This document shows positions 12,632 through 22,959 of a stretch of 64,000 bases of DNA, piece after piece; the stretch's first letter is position 1, and every line of letters starts with the position of its first letter. The translations under genes were made by a program, and so were the position numbers. The stretch is from assembly GCA_028386065.3 (NCBI GenBank), contig JAKUCV010006264.1:1-64000 (forward strand), in the 5' to 3' direction. The notes below the pieces were generated by a model. It was not told the DNA's origin, did not search any database, and saw nothing but the letters and a program-made list of their open reading frames with translations. This DNA is from Turnera subulata (taxonomy: Eukaryota; Streptophyta; Magnoliopsida; Malpighiales; Passifloraceae).

Positions 12632-12753
12632 ATTGTTACATCACTCCCTCCGCCCGATTAAATCCTTTACCATGCTGCAGCACTAGGAATTCGAACTCGG
12701 GACGTGATGCTTTTTATCCCCCTCAAGGAGAGCACCTTCACCAATTCATCAAC
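12632..12753 (-). mobile_element. Candidate tRNA-derived SINE fragment
   Basis: On the minus strand the segment resembles a pol III promoter pair: an A-box-like TTGGTGAAGGTGCTC near 12731-12745 and a B-box-like GAGTTCGAATTCC at 12687-12699, about 40 bp apart, as in plant tRNA-derived SINEs. It sits between element A gag and the reverse solo LTR and belongs to neither. No target duplication of its own is visible and there is no long 3' A/T tail, so it may be a fragment. Confidence 0.45.
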
Positions 12754-15700
12754 TGAAACACCCGTGTCCCAAATTTTATAATAAAATACTTAAACTCATG
12801 GAAATTACCAAAATACCCCTGAATCCCAGGACACGAAGCCCAATACCAAACAATATCCAAAATCCTTAATAAAACGAGATGTTATAAACAAAAGAAATCA
12901 ATCCGGCCTAACAAGCCATGAGTTAACCTGGCATCCTGCCGATACATCATCGAATACCAAATCCCGGCAACCCGCCGATAAAGTAATCAAAATCAAGAAG
13001 ACATCTCAACAAAATCCAATGCAGCGGAAGATGAAGATAGAAAAAAAAAAACAAGTAAAAATGAAATGCAGTCGGCTCTATGGATCCAACCGGGAGATGA
13101 AGCACAGCTACCTGCTGAGATAACCACGTCTGTACTGTGGAAGGGTAGAAAGTGACTGCACGCTAACTAAGAGTCTGAAAAACAACGTTGGTGATTATGT
13201 GAGTCGCCTACTAAGTGAGCAGTATAAATCTAATTATGTAGGTGTGCAGAAACAAGTTCGAATGGAAAGAAGAGTAACAAGACAAGTAAGCAAACATACA
13301 ACAACCAGTACTAACATGCCATCTGTTGTGTGTTAAGTTTTCTTATGATAATTTATTATTCAGGGCCCCTTACTGTGTGCGTCGAGCTTGGTCCCGTCTC
13401 ATGAGACAACCAGGCTTAAGCCCAAATAAAACCAGGCACGAAGCCCAAACATATCCATAGAGAGAGAGAGAGAGACAGAGAGAAAGAGGGAGGTAGATAG
13501 GGGGAGGTAGAACCGGTCATTACAAACCCATATGCTTATCCGCAAATCACATGCTATCCCGCATGCAAACCCGAGGGGTATCACTTCCCGCTCGAACCAA
13601 CCGGTCATCAGCACACAGTAGCCTATCTTCTACTGTGCACTATCTTTATTCACAAGTTATGAGTTTATGTGTGCCAAGAATCGTGATTTAACAGGGTTGT
13701 GTGTATTCTCATCTCAGTCAAATATCCGGGTCTCCGACCCACAGCACATCACACAAATTACCCAAAATCACACCACATGTTATCACCATAACAATCCAAC
13801 AATTCATGCTCAAAAGCAAACAGTAATACATAGGCACACAATACGGATCACAGCATGTTAGCAAACAGGCATGCAACTCAAACAGACCAATCCAACAAGC
13901 TCATGCATACAAACATAAAAAGACGTATAAAGTCACCTCAACGTCGATTGTCCTGTGGAGCTTTTCCCAAAACAGATCATCCAGCTCCCGAGGTGTTACC
14001 CATGCCTGAATACCGGCACACACAACAAATTACAAACAATCACAATAAAAACGTGCATGCATGATCACTAAATGCTCAACTGAGTTAAACTCGTCCCTAG
14101 TTAGCCAATTATGAAATTCCCGGGTCTAAGCCCGGCTTGATGTTCCCTCACCTAAACTCCGAGTATCGGGACCTAAGGTTCACTGGGCTTAAGCCTAACT
14201 AAGTCCATATGTAGCTCCCGGGCCTAAGGCCCACTCATTATGTTCTACGAGTTTCCGACCCAAAGCCCAATCTATGTCCAAATTCAACTTCCAATTATAA
14301 GAATCACATTACCGGGCCTAGGCCCGATTCGGACCAATTCCACTTAAGAGTTTTACCCGAGTCAAAAATATTCCCGGCCTAAGGTTCTACCCGTGTCGGT
14401 AAATTCCCGGTTATGTTCCACATAATTCCCGTTCTCAATTTCTATTATGTACATTAACAATAATACATAACCCAATCCGAAATTAAAGGTACATGCCATG
14501 AATGAATACAAATTACACAACAAAGTATACCGTCAAATGCCGGAACAAAACCCGAGCCTTCGCTGGAAAATTCCCGAGCCTCGCCGGATTCCGGTCAACC
14601 TCGCCGAAAATCTCCACAACAACCACAACAACAAGGAAAGAAATCACAATGAACCTGTCATGGTTCCAATATCAATCCAAGGCGATATTTCAACTTAAGC
14701 ATCAAATTTTATGTCCCAAACCCGAACACTAAAGAGGGTGGAGACGTAGAATTCCTTACCGAATATTGATTCTGCTGCCCACAACCGGATTTATCTGGAT
14801 CCGTTGAACAATAGCGAACCCAGGAACTCACACCCACTGCCGGAACAGAACACCAACACCGGCGACCAACGCAAAACAGCCCACAACCTGACAAGACCCG
14901 ACACTACCAAACTGTACCGCCAACCAGCACCCAGCTCGCCAACACATCCAACCAACAGGAGCCCCCACACGAACCACCGTTTCCAACACCGACACAAGAC
15001 CCGCCGAGACCGAAACAAAACACACCCATACACGTCAATCAACATACGCCAACCACACACCAACAACAAACCGGAATTGAGAAAAAAAAAGAGGAGAGGG
15101 AGCAAGAGTACTCACCCGTGCTCGTGGCTCTTTCCCCTTCCAACTGCAGCGGCGGCGGCGGCGTGCTCCAGTCGCGGCGAGGGACGAACCTGCGACGAAC
15201 GGCGAGGAGAAACAATCCAGGCTGCGTGGAGAAGAAAAGAGAATACGGCAGCGGCGACTGGTGCTTGAGGCACGGCAAAGGACGATTAGGGAAGAGGAGG
15301 AGAAAGGAGAGGTGAGGGGAAGAGAAGAGGAAGAGAGAGGGAAAAGATGGGGGCGTCGTCCGGGGAAAAAGAAAGAAGAAAGAAAAAGTGAAGAGAAAGG
15401 AGAAGAGAAAAGAAAAAGAAGGAAGGGAGCGGCTAGGGTTTGGCCGCCCTAGTGGACGACCTGTCGTTCCACTTAGGCGCGGTCAACCCCCTGGTCAACG
15501 CGTCCCTCTTTTTTTTTTTTCTTCATTTCCAAAACGACGTAGTTTCAAGAGAAACCGCGTTAAACATCGCGTTTCGCCCCGATCTCGAATTCGTTTCCCA
15601 CGGGTCCTGAACCATGGACAACACCAACTTAAAATTGACATTTCAAAGGCATAATAATTTATTTCCTCGACTAAAACTCGAAAATACCTCAGGGTAAAAT

Positions 15701-15757
15701 TGGAATAAAAATTCCAAAAATTTCAAAAATCAAATTATGAAAATTCGGGGCGTTACA
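12754..15757 (-). mobile_element. Reverse solo LTR of chromovirus family B in element A gag
   Basis: About 3.0 kb, read on the minus strand from TGTAACGCCCCG (15757) to ...CGGGTGTTTCA (12754). It is homologous over several stretches to the LTR at 37390-39777 (for example the text around 13080-13230 against 39290-39440). The flanks share the 4 bases CAAC (12750-12753 and 15758-15761). Only one LTR and no internal region are present, so LTR-LTR recombination is likely. It holds GA/CT-rich tracts (13455-13500, 15297-15425) and several GGGCCTAAGGCCC-like palindromes. ORFs within it look incidental. Confidence 0.85.
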
Positions 15758-15761
15758 CAAC

Positions 15762-16307
15762 AAAATTGATAAGCTGATGGTCAACTCTATTTCAGAATCT
15801 GTCAACAGATGTGAAGCTTGCAATGGTGCCCATACCTTCCAAGATTGCCCGCAGTTGATGACTAAAGAAGCTCATTACATCAATCGGCAATGGAGTCCAT
15901 ACCAGCAAGGGGGGAACCAATATTATCAGCAAAATCAGCCTTATAATCAGGGGCAGCAAGGCTACCATTGGAACCAGCAACAAAACCCTCCTCAAGATAT
16001 GATGAGCATGCTTAATGCTATTATGGATTCTCAAAACAAATTGACGGAAGATGTACAACAAATCAAGGCCTACAAAAAAATCCTTGATGACCAGATAGCC
16101 CAGCAAGCCCAACAGCTCAGGAACACTCAAGGGCAGCTACCAGGTCAACCGAAAGAAAATCCCAAGGGACAGTGCAACGCCGCTACCCTGCAGTGGTAAG
16201 GAACTGCAAAAGAGAGACCCGTTCGCCAACCTGCAGTAAAAAAGGATGAAGGAGCAAGTTCGGCAGCTGCTAAACCTCAACCACAGACCTCTAAAGGGAC
16301 GGAAAAG
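15762..16307 (+). pseudogene. Athila-like gag, zinc-knuckle and C-terminal part (element A)
   Basis: Continuation of gag after the inserted solo LTR. It shows CEACNGAHTFQDCP, a degenerate CCHC knuckle that would bind element RNA. A Gln/Tyr/Asn-rich stretch (YYQQNQPYNQGQQGY) and a helical Gln-rich segment follow. The frame is the same as the protease ORF downstream, with one stop at 16197. It belonged to one polyprotein with the region at 11664-12620. Confidence 0.85.
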
Positions 16308-17267
16308 GTGGAAGAAAAGATTGAAGTGCAGCCATATATGCCTCATCTTCCTTACCCCGAAGTTTACAAGAACACAAAGCTTGATGCTAAATTTCGAAAA
16401 TTTTTGGAGAAATTGAAAAAAGTGTGCATCAATGTACCTTTTACTGAGGTGATTAGTGAGATGCCGAGCTATGCTAAGTTCTTGAAGGATCTTGTGTCCA
16501 AAAAGAGAGCCAATGAGGATGCTGAAACAGTGCCCATGACCAAAAACTGCAGTGCACTCATCTTGCAGAAATTTCCAGCAAAGAGGAAGGACCCAGGGAG
16601 TTTTTCAATTCTATGTATTGTTGACACTCTAAAAATTGACAAAGCTTTGTGTGATTTAGGGGCAAGTGTTAGCTTAATTCCTCTGTCCCTTGCTAAGAGA
16701 ATGTCAATTGGAGTCTTGAAACCCACCAGGATGACCCTACAGCTTGCTGACCGAAGCATCAAACATCCTATAGGGATCCTGGAAGATGTCTCAGCTCGGG
16801 TTGGAAACTTGGAAATTCCGGCAGATTTTGTGGTGATGGATATGGAGGCTGATTCGGATACTCCCATCATATTGGGGAGACCTTTCCTTGCAACCGCAGG
16901 AGTTATGATTGATTGTGCACAAGGGAAGCTGACCCTCAAGGTTGGCAAGGATTTAGTGGAGTTCAACATTCGAGAGGCTGCTAGAAACGAATTCAGTGCA
17001 AACATGTGCTATAAAGTTGAAGCATTAACGGACATGGTAGCAAGGGAGATTGACCAAGAAGGCCCACTCTGTGACCCAATCAATGCACTATTGACTTCCC
17101 TTATTGATGGGGCAGAACATGAGGAACAAAAAGCTTCAGAATATACTTGCTTGATCGAAGGGGACATACCAGAAACTATCCATCAAGTTTATAAGCTAGA
17201 AATTCTATCACAGAGTGACCCTGTTAATGACCATGATTTGGAACAAAGATTCCAACCAGTGGTCTAA
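16308..17267 (+). pseudogene. Athila-like aspartic protease with gag-pol linker (element A)
   Basis: An open stretch of 319 codons, the longest intact piece of element A. It contains the conserved segment YPEVYKNTKLDAKF...NVPFTEVISEMPSYAKFLKDL that precedes the protease in this lineage. The retropepsin follows, with active site CDLGASVSLIP and the second hallmark IILGRPFLATAGVMIDC. The catalytic Asp is present. The ORF ends soon after the protease because RT is missing. The protease would process the polyprotein in the particle. The reading frame is shared with gag, so the first Met here is not the true start. Confidence 0.88.
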
Positions 17268-17411
17268 GTTCTTCCTCACAGAGTAGTGAAGTAAATTGAT
17301 GGCGAGCTTGCACCATTTAGGGTCAGTGGATAGCTATTTAAGCCGTATGACCCAGGGGATACAGTAGACAACAAAGTGACCCTGTTGCTCCGAGACCCTC
17401 CTTTTACTTAA
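17268..17411 (+). pseudogene. Tail of Athila-like integrase after a large deletion (element A)
   Basis: Text such as IDGELAPFRVSG (stop) LFKPYDPGDTV, at about 17298-17365, resembles the last residues of the pol polyprotein in this lineage (pattern VNGQ-LKPY). It follows the protease directly, so roughly the whole RT, RNase H and integrase core is missing between about 17265 and 17290. Stops interrupt it. Confidence 0.6.
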
Positions 17412-17452
17412 ACGGAAGGGAGTCCAGCTAAGACGACGTTAAAGAAGCGCTG

Positions 17453-17470
17453 CTCAGGAGGCAACCTGAG
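17453..17470 (+). other. Hairpin CTCAGG-AGGCAA-CCTGAG
   Basis: Perfect 6-bp inverted repeat with loop AGGCAA, just after the pol tail and within the phrase GACGTTAAAGAAGCGC...GGAGGCAACC. I know similar GGAGGCAACCC phrases at this place in plant Gypsy elements. No function is known to me. Confidence 0.6.
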
Positions 17471-19299
17471 ATTTTAGGAGGTAATATTTCAATTTATGCA
17501 GTTTTCTTTTATTTTTTTGTTTTTATTTTATTTTGCAGAAAAAAATTAAAAAAAAAAAGAGAAAGAGGAAGGACATGACACAAGGGCATTGGAAAGACAT
17601 GACACCAACAGAAATTCCAGAGAACCATTTCTTTTCCTTCATATTTTATACTCTGTTATTTTAGTTGTGCTATATTTGGTGTTTCTTTGCACATTCCCGT
17701 GCAACAATGTCACTCTGTTCGCGTTTTAGTGTTCAGTATTGTGGTCCTTAGCCCACCCATTCCCGCCCTTATCTATTACACATGCAAAATTTTAGGTTTG
17801 GGGGTGTCCTTTCTTCTCATGTTATCTTGCTCTTTCCTGTTTTTATGATTTATGTGTGTTTTATTTGTTATTGCTTTGTTCCCACGTTTTTATGTTCTTT
17901 TGATCCAGTGACGACACTGTCCCGTTTAGGTTTTGGGGGGGAAATTTGCAATTTGTGGCATTATTTACTTTATGTTTGAACTTATGTTGCATGGGCCAAA
18001 GGATATTTTTTTATTATTGTTATGGATGTCTGTTTATTTCGATTTGTACGGTGCGACTCTGTTCAGTTCTGCCTGCGTTATTCTAGCCTAGAAGAGACCT
18101 TAACTTTATCTATTTTGAACTTACACTGAATCAGGTCTGCAAGTATACACTAAATGCCACATGATAATTGTGATTCTAGATCACATTTCTCTAAAGTGAT
18201 GTCCTTAGGATTTGAATAGTTTAGAAATTCTCAAATCTTCTAAAGGACACAATTATCCTAGAACACCTCTTACACTTTCATTGAGGCAAAATTTTTAGCA
18301 CAATCTTGACCAGAGACATGATTTAGGCCATCCTTGATTTACACTAACACTTAAACCTTAGCCTACCCTTGACCAAGTTACCATTTGTTAGGCCCTTTGA
18401 GCCTACTTTAGATGGTCATATATTCTTTTGTTACCCACAACAACCACCTTACACCTTTGCAGCAATTTGTATGACCATCTTGAGCCTGATCAGCACACAT
18501 TTTTCTTTGAAATTAACCCATACCCATTCTGTTAAGTTATTGAGTCCATATACATGCACATCAGTTCATAAAGAGCATTGAACATCGGATTTCAAAACCA
18601 ACGGTCTCGCCCTGTTCAGAATTTCTGTGAAAAGAATACAAGCTGAAGCATAATTAACCCTTGCTCACTCACGAAAAAAAAAAGAGAGCAAAAAATTGAA
18701 AAAAAGAGTGAAACACGTAACACACAAAAAAAAACACAAAAACAAAAAAAATGTGTGTGCATTTGAGTTGAGCAGGGCAGATTACTCAAGAAACTTTACT
18801 GCCGACTGAACAGGGTCAGCCAGTTGAAACATCAAGTTTCTCTAGTCTTGCATGATTTGGATTCACTAATTTGACAAACTTTTGAATACCTTTCTCCTTC
18901 CTTTGAAACACGTACCTAGCTCTGTTTCAACCCTTTGTTAAGCCTTAATGATCTCTGATTATTGATTTGTGCCCATTAGTGGAGATGCGAGTTTTGAGTT
19001 GCCTGTGGGACATTGTTTCAACTATTTGATCTCTAAGCTTATCTTTTGAAGGACTGATTGGACTAAATGTTTGTGAAGGAATCTGAATCCTGATTTTGTG
19101 TACTTTGGTGAGCTTTAGACATGTGATTTTTATGAGCAAACTTTTCAAAGGGTAGACTTTTCTGGGGCCAAATTACAGGTTGTATTTGAACAGGGTCATG
19201 CTGGTACAGGTTTGAATAGACAACATCCTTGTGCATATCCTATCTTTTTCATTGATTTTTCATGTTTAGCTTTGCTTTGGGACAAGCAAAAGTTCAGGT
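17471..19299 (+). other. 3' non-coding region of element A
   Basis: About 1.8 kb without coding signals. It holds a second PPT-like site (17908-17941), an A-rich stretch (18665-18760) and repeated copies of the motif GTGACCCTGTTC in both orientations (for example 17708, 18051, 18602, 18808, 19188). In complete Athila elements an env-like ORF can lie here; none is seen. Confidence 0.7.
17908..17941 (+). other. Second, internal PPT-like site (element A)
   Basis: GTGACGACACTG followed by GTTTAGGTTTTGGGGGGG. It resembles the terminal site at 19281-19310 (GGACAAGCAAAAGTTCAGGTTTGGGGG) in having GACA, a spacer and TTTGGGGG. Equivalents exist in D (41445-41475) and E (56027-56062). Confidence 0.55.
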
Positions 19300-19310
19300 T
19301 TGGGGGAATT
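19271..19310 (+). other. Hairpin and terminal polypurine tract (element A)
   Basis: TTTGCTTT-GGGA-CAAGCAAA (7 of 8 pairs) is followed by AGGTTTGGGGGAATT, which ends exactly at the 3' LTR start. It would prime plus-strand DNA synthesis. Confidence 0.75.
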
Positions 19311-20688
19311 TGATATGTGTGCATATCATATGCTATTTTGGAGCATAAAATACCACTTTGGTCAAGCATTCAGTTAAGATCATATGCATGTTATTTATAA
19401 TTTTTAGATTGTTTTACACTAGTTTTGCTTCCACTTATTAGTTTATGCTTTTAGGTACCTTTTGTTGCAAATTGGCTTGATTCTTGAAGACTTGAAGCCC
19501 TTTGAAGAATTCTGGAAAGTTTGGAGCCAATTCATGAAGATTTCTTGACGATGAGTTTTCAACGGCGTCACACCATTGAAACCCGCAGACCAGAATCTGG
19601 AGCCTTATAATCCATGCGACAGAAGGATTACTTGTTCGCTAATTAATTGAGTGGCACCGACTTTATTGTTACTTTCAAGAAAATAAAAGGAATTTTTGCT
19701 GCGCCTAAAAGTGGAGAACTCCTAGAAGAAAATAATTCCTACTTTTTAGTTGTCTTAGCTAGATTCTAGGAATTAAAGTCTAGGGTTTTACTACAATAAA
19801 AGGAAGAATCACAGCAACAAAAAGGCCACGCTTTTCCTCTAGAAAATCGTCGACAGCAGCTGTGGAGAAGAAGTTCTCCAGTCTTTCTTCTTTTGTCCTT
19901 TATTTCGGTTTGTATTATGAACAAATTCTCCACTGTTGTTTTCCTTCTAGCTATGAACAAAACTCTCTTTTCTAGGTCAAGAGGGATGTAGCTACTTGAT
20001 TTCTTTTATGGTTTAATTATTCCTCAAGCAACTTTTCTTATTCGTATTCTTGATTGATCTGTGTGTGCTTTATTCAACGTTAGAGACTGGCCATCTTTAG
20101 TTCTTGCTTTAGGATTTAAATCAAGTACCGACAGGAGAAGAATAAATCTGGAAAAACACAAATCAACCATAATCTAGAGACTGAAAGGTAACAGATTATT
20201 GTGGAATTAGTAACAAGACAAAACATCATTGCTCTTAGGAATAGGTTTGATCCACGATAGTGGTAAGATTGACCTCTGAGACGAAATTATACCTCTAAAA
20301 GTTGATAGTTTCACCCTAGGTTGTTACCCATCATGAAAAGGAATAGAAAGTTGTAAGTTTTTAGCGAACAGTGTTACCCCGTTCGCGGACACGGAATAGA
20401 GTCACCATGTTAGCAGAATCTGGAGGATAATGACGGCATAAAAGGATGGAGTAGTAAACCCCGATTGATCTGGACCTTCTATAATCTGTTCTCTTTGCTT
20501 TATTTACAGCTTATCTCTGTTTATTTTTATTGTTTATCGAAATCTTAAGTCACAATCTTCAATTCATTATTTCTTTTACTATTTTCAGCCTAACGGAGTG
20601 AGTCTGTTGATTAATTATTTTGCCTAGTCCCTGTGGGTACGACCTTGTGTGCTACTTCGATCTGTGCACTTGCAGATTTTACACATCA
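19311..20688 (+). mobile_element. 3' LTR of element A
   Basis: TGATATGTGTGCATATCA... to ...TTTACACATCA, homologous to 10204-11552. Relative to the 5' LTR it has an extra ~35 bp near 20375-20410 containing a second copy of the GTCACC-TGTT motif. It is followed by seven Gs that mirror those before the 5' LTR. Confidence 0.9.
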
Positions 20689-20879
20689 GGGGGGGATTGT
20701 GTTCACCCGGATGAATCGTAACCGGGTCAAAAAAACCCGCAAAAACCGTAGAACCCGTCATGACCCGTCTGGGTTTTGAAAGGCACCAAACCGCAAGGGG
20801 TAAAAACCCGGACTGGCCTCCGGGTGGCGGTTTACAGGGTCGGGCCGGCCGGGCCGGTCCAGGTCTTATAACCATGGTT
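20689..20879. other. ACCCG-rich GC-rich stretch
   Basis: Repeated ACCCG/CGGGT words (20700-20830) and a GGGCCGGCCGGGCCGG block. Terminal regions of some hAT transposons look like this, but no paired end or target duplication is visible. Not assigned. Confidence 0.4.
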
Positions 20880-21890
20880 GTAGGAATGATATTTGAGGGC
20901 AAGAAGCAATTTAAAGACTCTGTGGACAAGTATGCGCAAAATCAACTTGGATAGCACAAAATTACTTGATCAAGAGGGGATTGATGAGGTTGACTGTACC
21001 AGACCTCATTGCTCATTTTCGAGAAGATTTGAACCTAGATGTCCACCCATCAAAGGTGAAAAGAGCAAGACAGAAAGCCATCAATTTTCTTTACAGAAAT
21101 TGCGCCTAGAAATATGCTAGACTGCATGATTACTCTACGGCTTGTGATGCTGCAAATCCAGGGAGTAGGGTCTTTGTCATCGATGTGACTCCATCTACCG
21201 GCAGAGATGCTTTGCCAAATGGTGAACATAGATATTGTGCCCGCCACATCTATGCAAATTAGAGAAAGAAACATAGTGGAAAGATGTGTCAGCTTTTAAT
21301 GATATCTTCAAAATCAATCCAAAGTTTTGGTGTACATATTTCTTCAATCCTACATCTAAGTGTGAGATTATTGATAACAACCTATGTGAGACATTTAACG
21401 GAAACATAATCGAGGCAAGGTGTAAGAGTATATATTCAATTCTGGAAGATGTGAGGCTATATGTGGCTGGTCGCTTAATAAAAAATCAACTTGATGTGGC
21501 ATCATGGAACGGTGACTACGGTTTAAGAATAAGGAAGAAGTTAAATGAAAATATGAAGGAAGCAAATAATTACCGAATTATGTTCACACGTGGGATGACT
21601 TTTGAGGCGCAACACTATGCCACAAGTACACAGGGGACATAGACAAGCGCAAATGTGATTGTAAGGCATTGGGATTTAACTGGAATCCCTTATTGCCATG
21701 CAATTATGGCCTTATATTCTCTGGATTGCAAACCTCAAGATTATATTAATCCAATGTTTCACAAGAGCAAATACATTACCACCTATGAGTCAAGGCTAAA
21801 TGGCGTACCTAGTTCACAATTTTGGCCTTCACTTGGAATGCCTTCGACTAAACCACCCCCACATGAAGTGCCAACTGGCAAAGAATAGAA
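20880..21890 (+). pseudogene. MULE (Mutator-like) transposase remnant
   Basis: Pieces of a MuDR-type transposase in several frames. An N-terminal MuDR domain phrase (VGMIFEGKKQFKDSVDKYA) starts near 20880. Phrases of the central part follow (RVFVIDVTPSTGRDALPNGEHRYCARHIYAN, 21170-21260). Then comes FWCTYFFNPTSKCEIIDNNLCETFN (21310-21400) and a SWIM zinc finger near 21648-21705 (CDC, then DLTGIPYCHA after a one-base shift). The C-terminal text MFHKSKYITTYESRLNG is typical of the family. Most of the catalytic DDE region is deleted and frames are broken. No terminal inverted repeats were recognised. Confidence 0.82.
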
Positions 21891-21921
21891 GAAAGGAACA
21901 ATATGAGGTAATAGTTGATGG

Positions 21922-22959
21922 TGTGAATACCAAAATTTGACCCATGAATATTATTCTAAAGTGAATTTTAAGTATGTCTAGGCTATGAGATTGATCAGAT
22001 GATTTAATCTTTGGTTAAGGTATATTTGGAATTTATTTTAGTAGAATTCACATATTTTTAAAAATTGAACGTTTATGTGTTTGAACCTTATGATTAATGA
22101 GATGATTTAATCTTAAAATTAAAATATATATTATGGTCTAATTCAATAAAATATGTTATTTTTCAACATCTTGGGCTTCCTTATTTATTTTTAAACCAAT
22201 TATATTGAGATGTTTTATTTTTGGGTTAGGAATGAAGTTGGAGGCCTAAGTTAATGGAATATGAATTCTCCAGAGCTGAATGGCCCATAAACACATTACT
22301 TGCAGACTAATCTTAACTGTGATTTTCGTAGAAAATCATAATTAAATCATTCTTTAAAAGGTAAATGTGTTTTTGGTATGATTTTGCACAAAATGAGGGT
22401 TTAATGTGTATCAATCAGTCATGGAAGGTTTAGGAGGAGTACTAATCAAGAAAAAAGGATTTTCCAGGTTGATTAGGGGTTAATTACACAGTTAGATCAA
22501 GTTAGGGCGGAATTAGGGTGATTAGGGATAAAAAATGGAATGAACGCGCGAAACTCAAGAAGGTCGGGCGGTCATCTCGGGATGACCGCCAAGTCTAGGT
22601 GGTCATGCTTGGATGACCGCCAGGCCTGGCTGTCATCCAGGAGATGACTGCCGGCCATGGCAGTCATGGGCCCCAGAAAGCTGATTTTTTCCAAATTTTG
22701 TTTCTAATTTGATTCTACACGGTTTCAGCCCAGAATTCTGGCCATAATTCTGATAATTAAGAGGTGCACGACCCCTACACTCCCTAGAACTCTGTAAATA
22801 GGGCTCCCATTCACATTCAAAAGAAAGACAATCTCTTTCAAATACACCCCCATAAGTTTAGTGCTTGGAGAAACTCTATCTCTCCAAAGTCCAGAAATAT
22901 TTTTAGGCAGAAACTATGTAAAAATTTCGTGGGTAGCATCAACTAAAGAGCCGCAAGGG
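21922..22959 (+). mobile_element. Family C1: partial LTR of a Tat/Ogre-like element
   Basis: Starts TGTGAATACCAAAATTTGACCC and aligns with the LTRs at 46916 and 49419. Homology ends near 22945 at GGCATCAAC-like text, where the reverse family D LTR begins. The usual TATA box reads TGTAAATA here (22793-22800), so the promoter is probably weakened. It contains three adjacent hairpins at 22567-22652. Confidence 0.75.
22567..22652. repeat. Array of three GGCGGTCATC hairpins in the C1 LTR
   Basis: Hairpin 1 at 22567-22590 has perfect 10-bp arms (GGCGGTCATC) and loop TCGG. Hairpin 2 is at 22598-22621 (GGTGGTCAT arm). Hairpin 3 is at 22628-22652 (GGCTGTCATC arm, one mismatch). They lie about 140-200 bp before the TATA position. 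Related arrays occur at 47534-47660 and 50049-50130. Confidence 0.85.

Larger units (their letters stand above)
10204..20688 (+). mobile_element. Element A: Athila-like Ty3/Gypsy retrotransposon, defective
   Basis: Complete in outline: 5' LTR 10204-11552, tRNA-Asp primer site, gag, protease, remnant of the integrase tail, long 3' non-coding region, polypurine tract and 3' LTR 19311-20688. A run of seven Gs flanks each end, consistent with a 5-bp GGGGG target duplication. RT, RNase H and most of integrase are deleted. Gag is split by a SINE-like piece and a reverse solo LTR (12632-15757). The two LTRs differ at about 20 of the first 195 aligned bases by eye, so the insertion is old. The Athila-like assignment rests on the gag-protease text (CDLGASVSLIP) and the tRNA-Asp site. 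Confidence 0.88.

Noticed and set aside
14804..15268. Open frame of 154 codons on the plus strand with proline/threonine-rich text
   Set aside because: It lies inside the reverse solo LTR, in low-complexity GC-rich sequence, with overlapping frames open on both strands and no counterpart frame kept in the B2 LTR.
15261..15452. Glu/Lys/Arg-rich open frames
   Set aside because: Produced by a GA-rich tract (the CT-rich tract of the inverted LTR); no domain.
12634..15757. Taking TGTTACATCAC at 12634 as the LTR end
   Set aside because: The homologous LTR at 37390-39777 ends in CGGGCGCTTCA, which matches TGAAACACCCG at 12754, so 12632-12753 is separate DNA.
20700..20870. Possible hAT transposon end (ACCCG/GGGCCGG words)
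   Set aside because: No matching inverted end or 8-bp target duplication was found.
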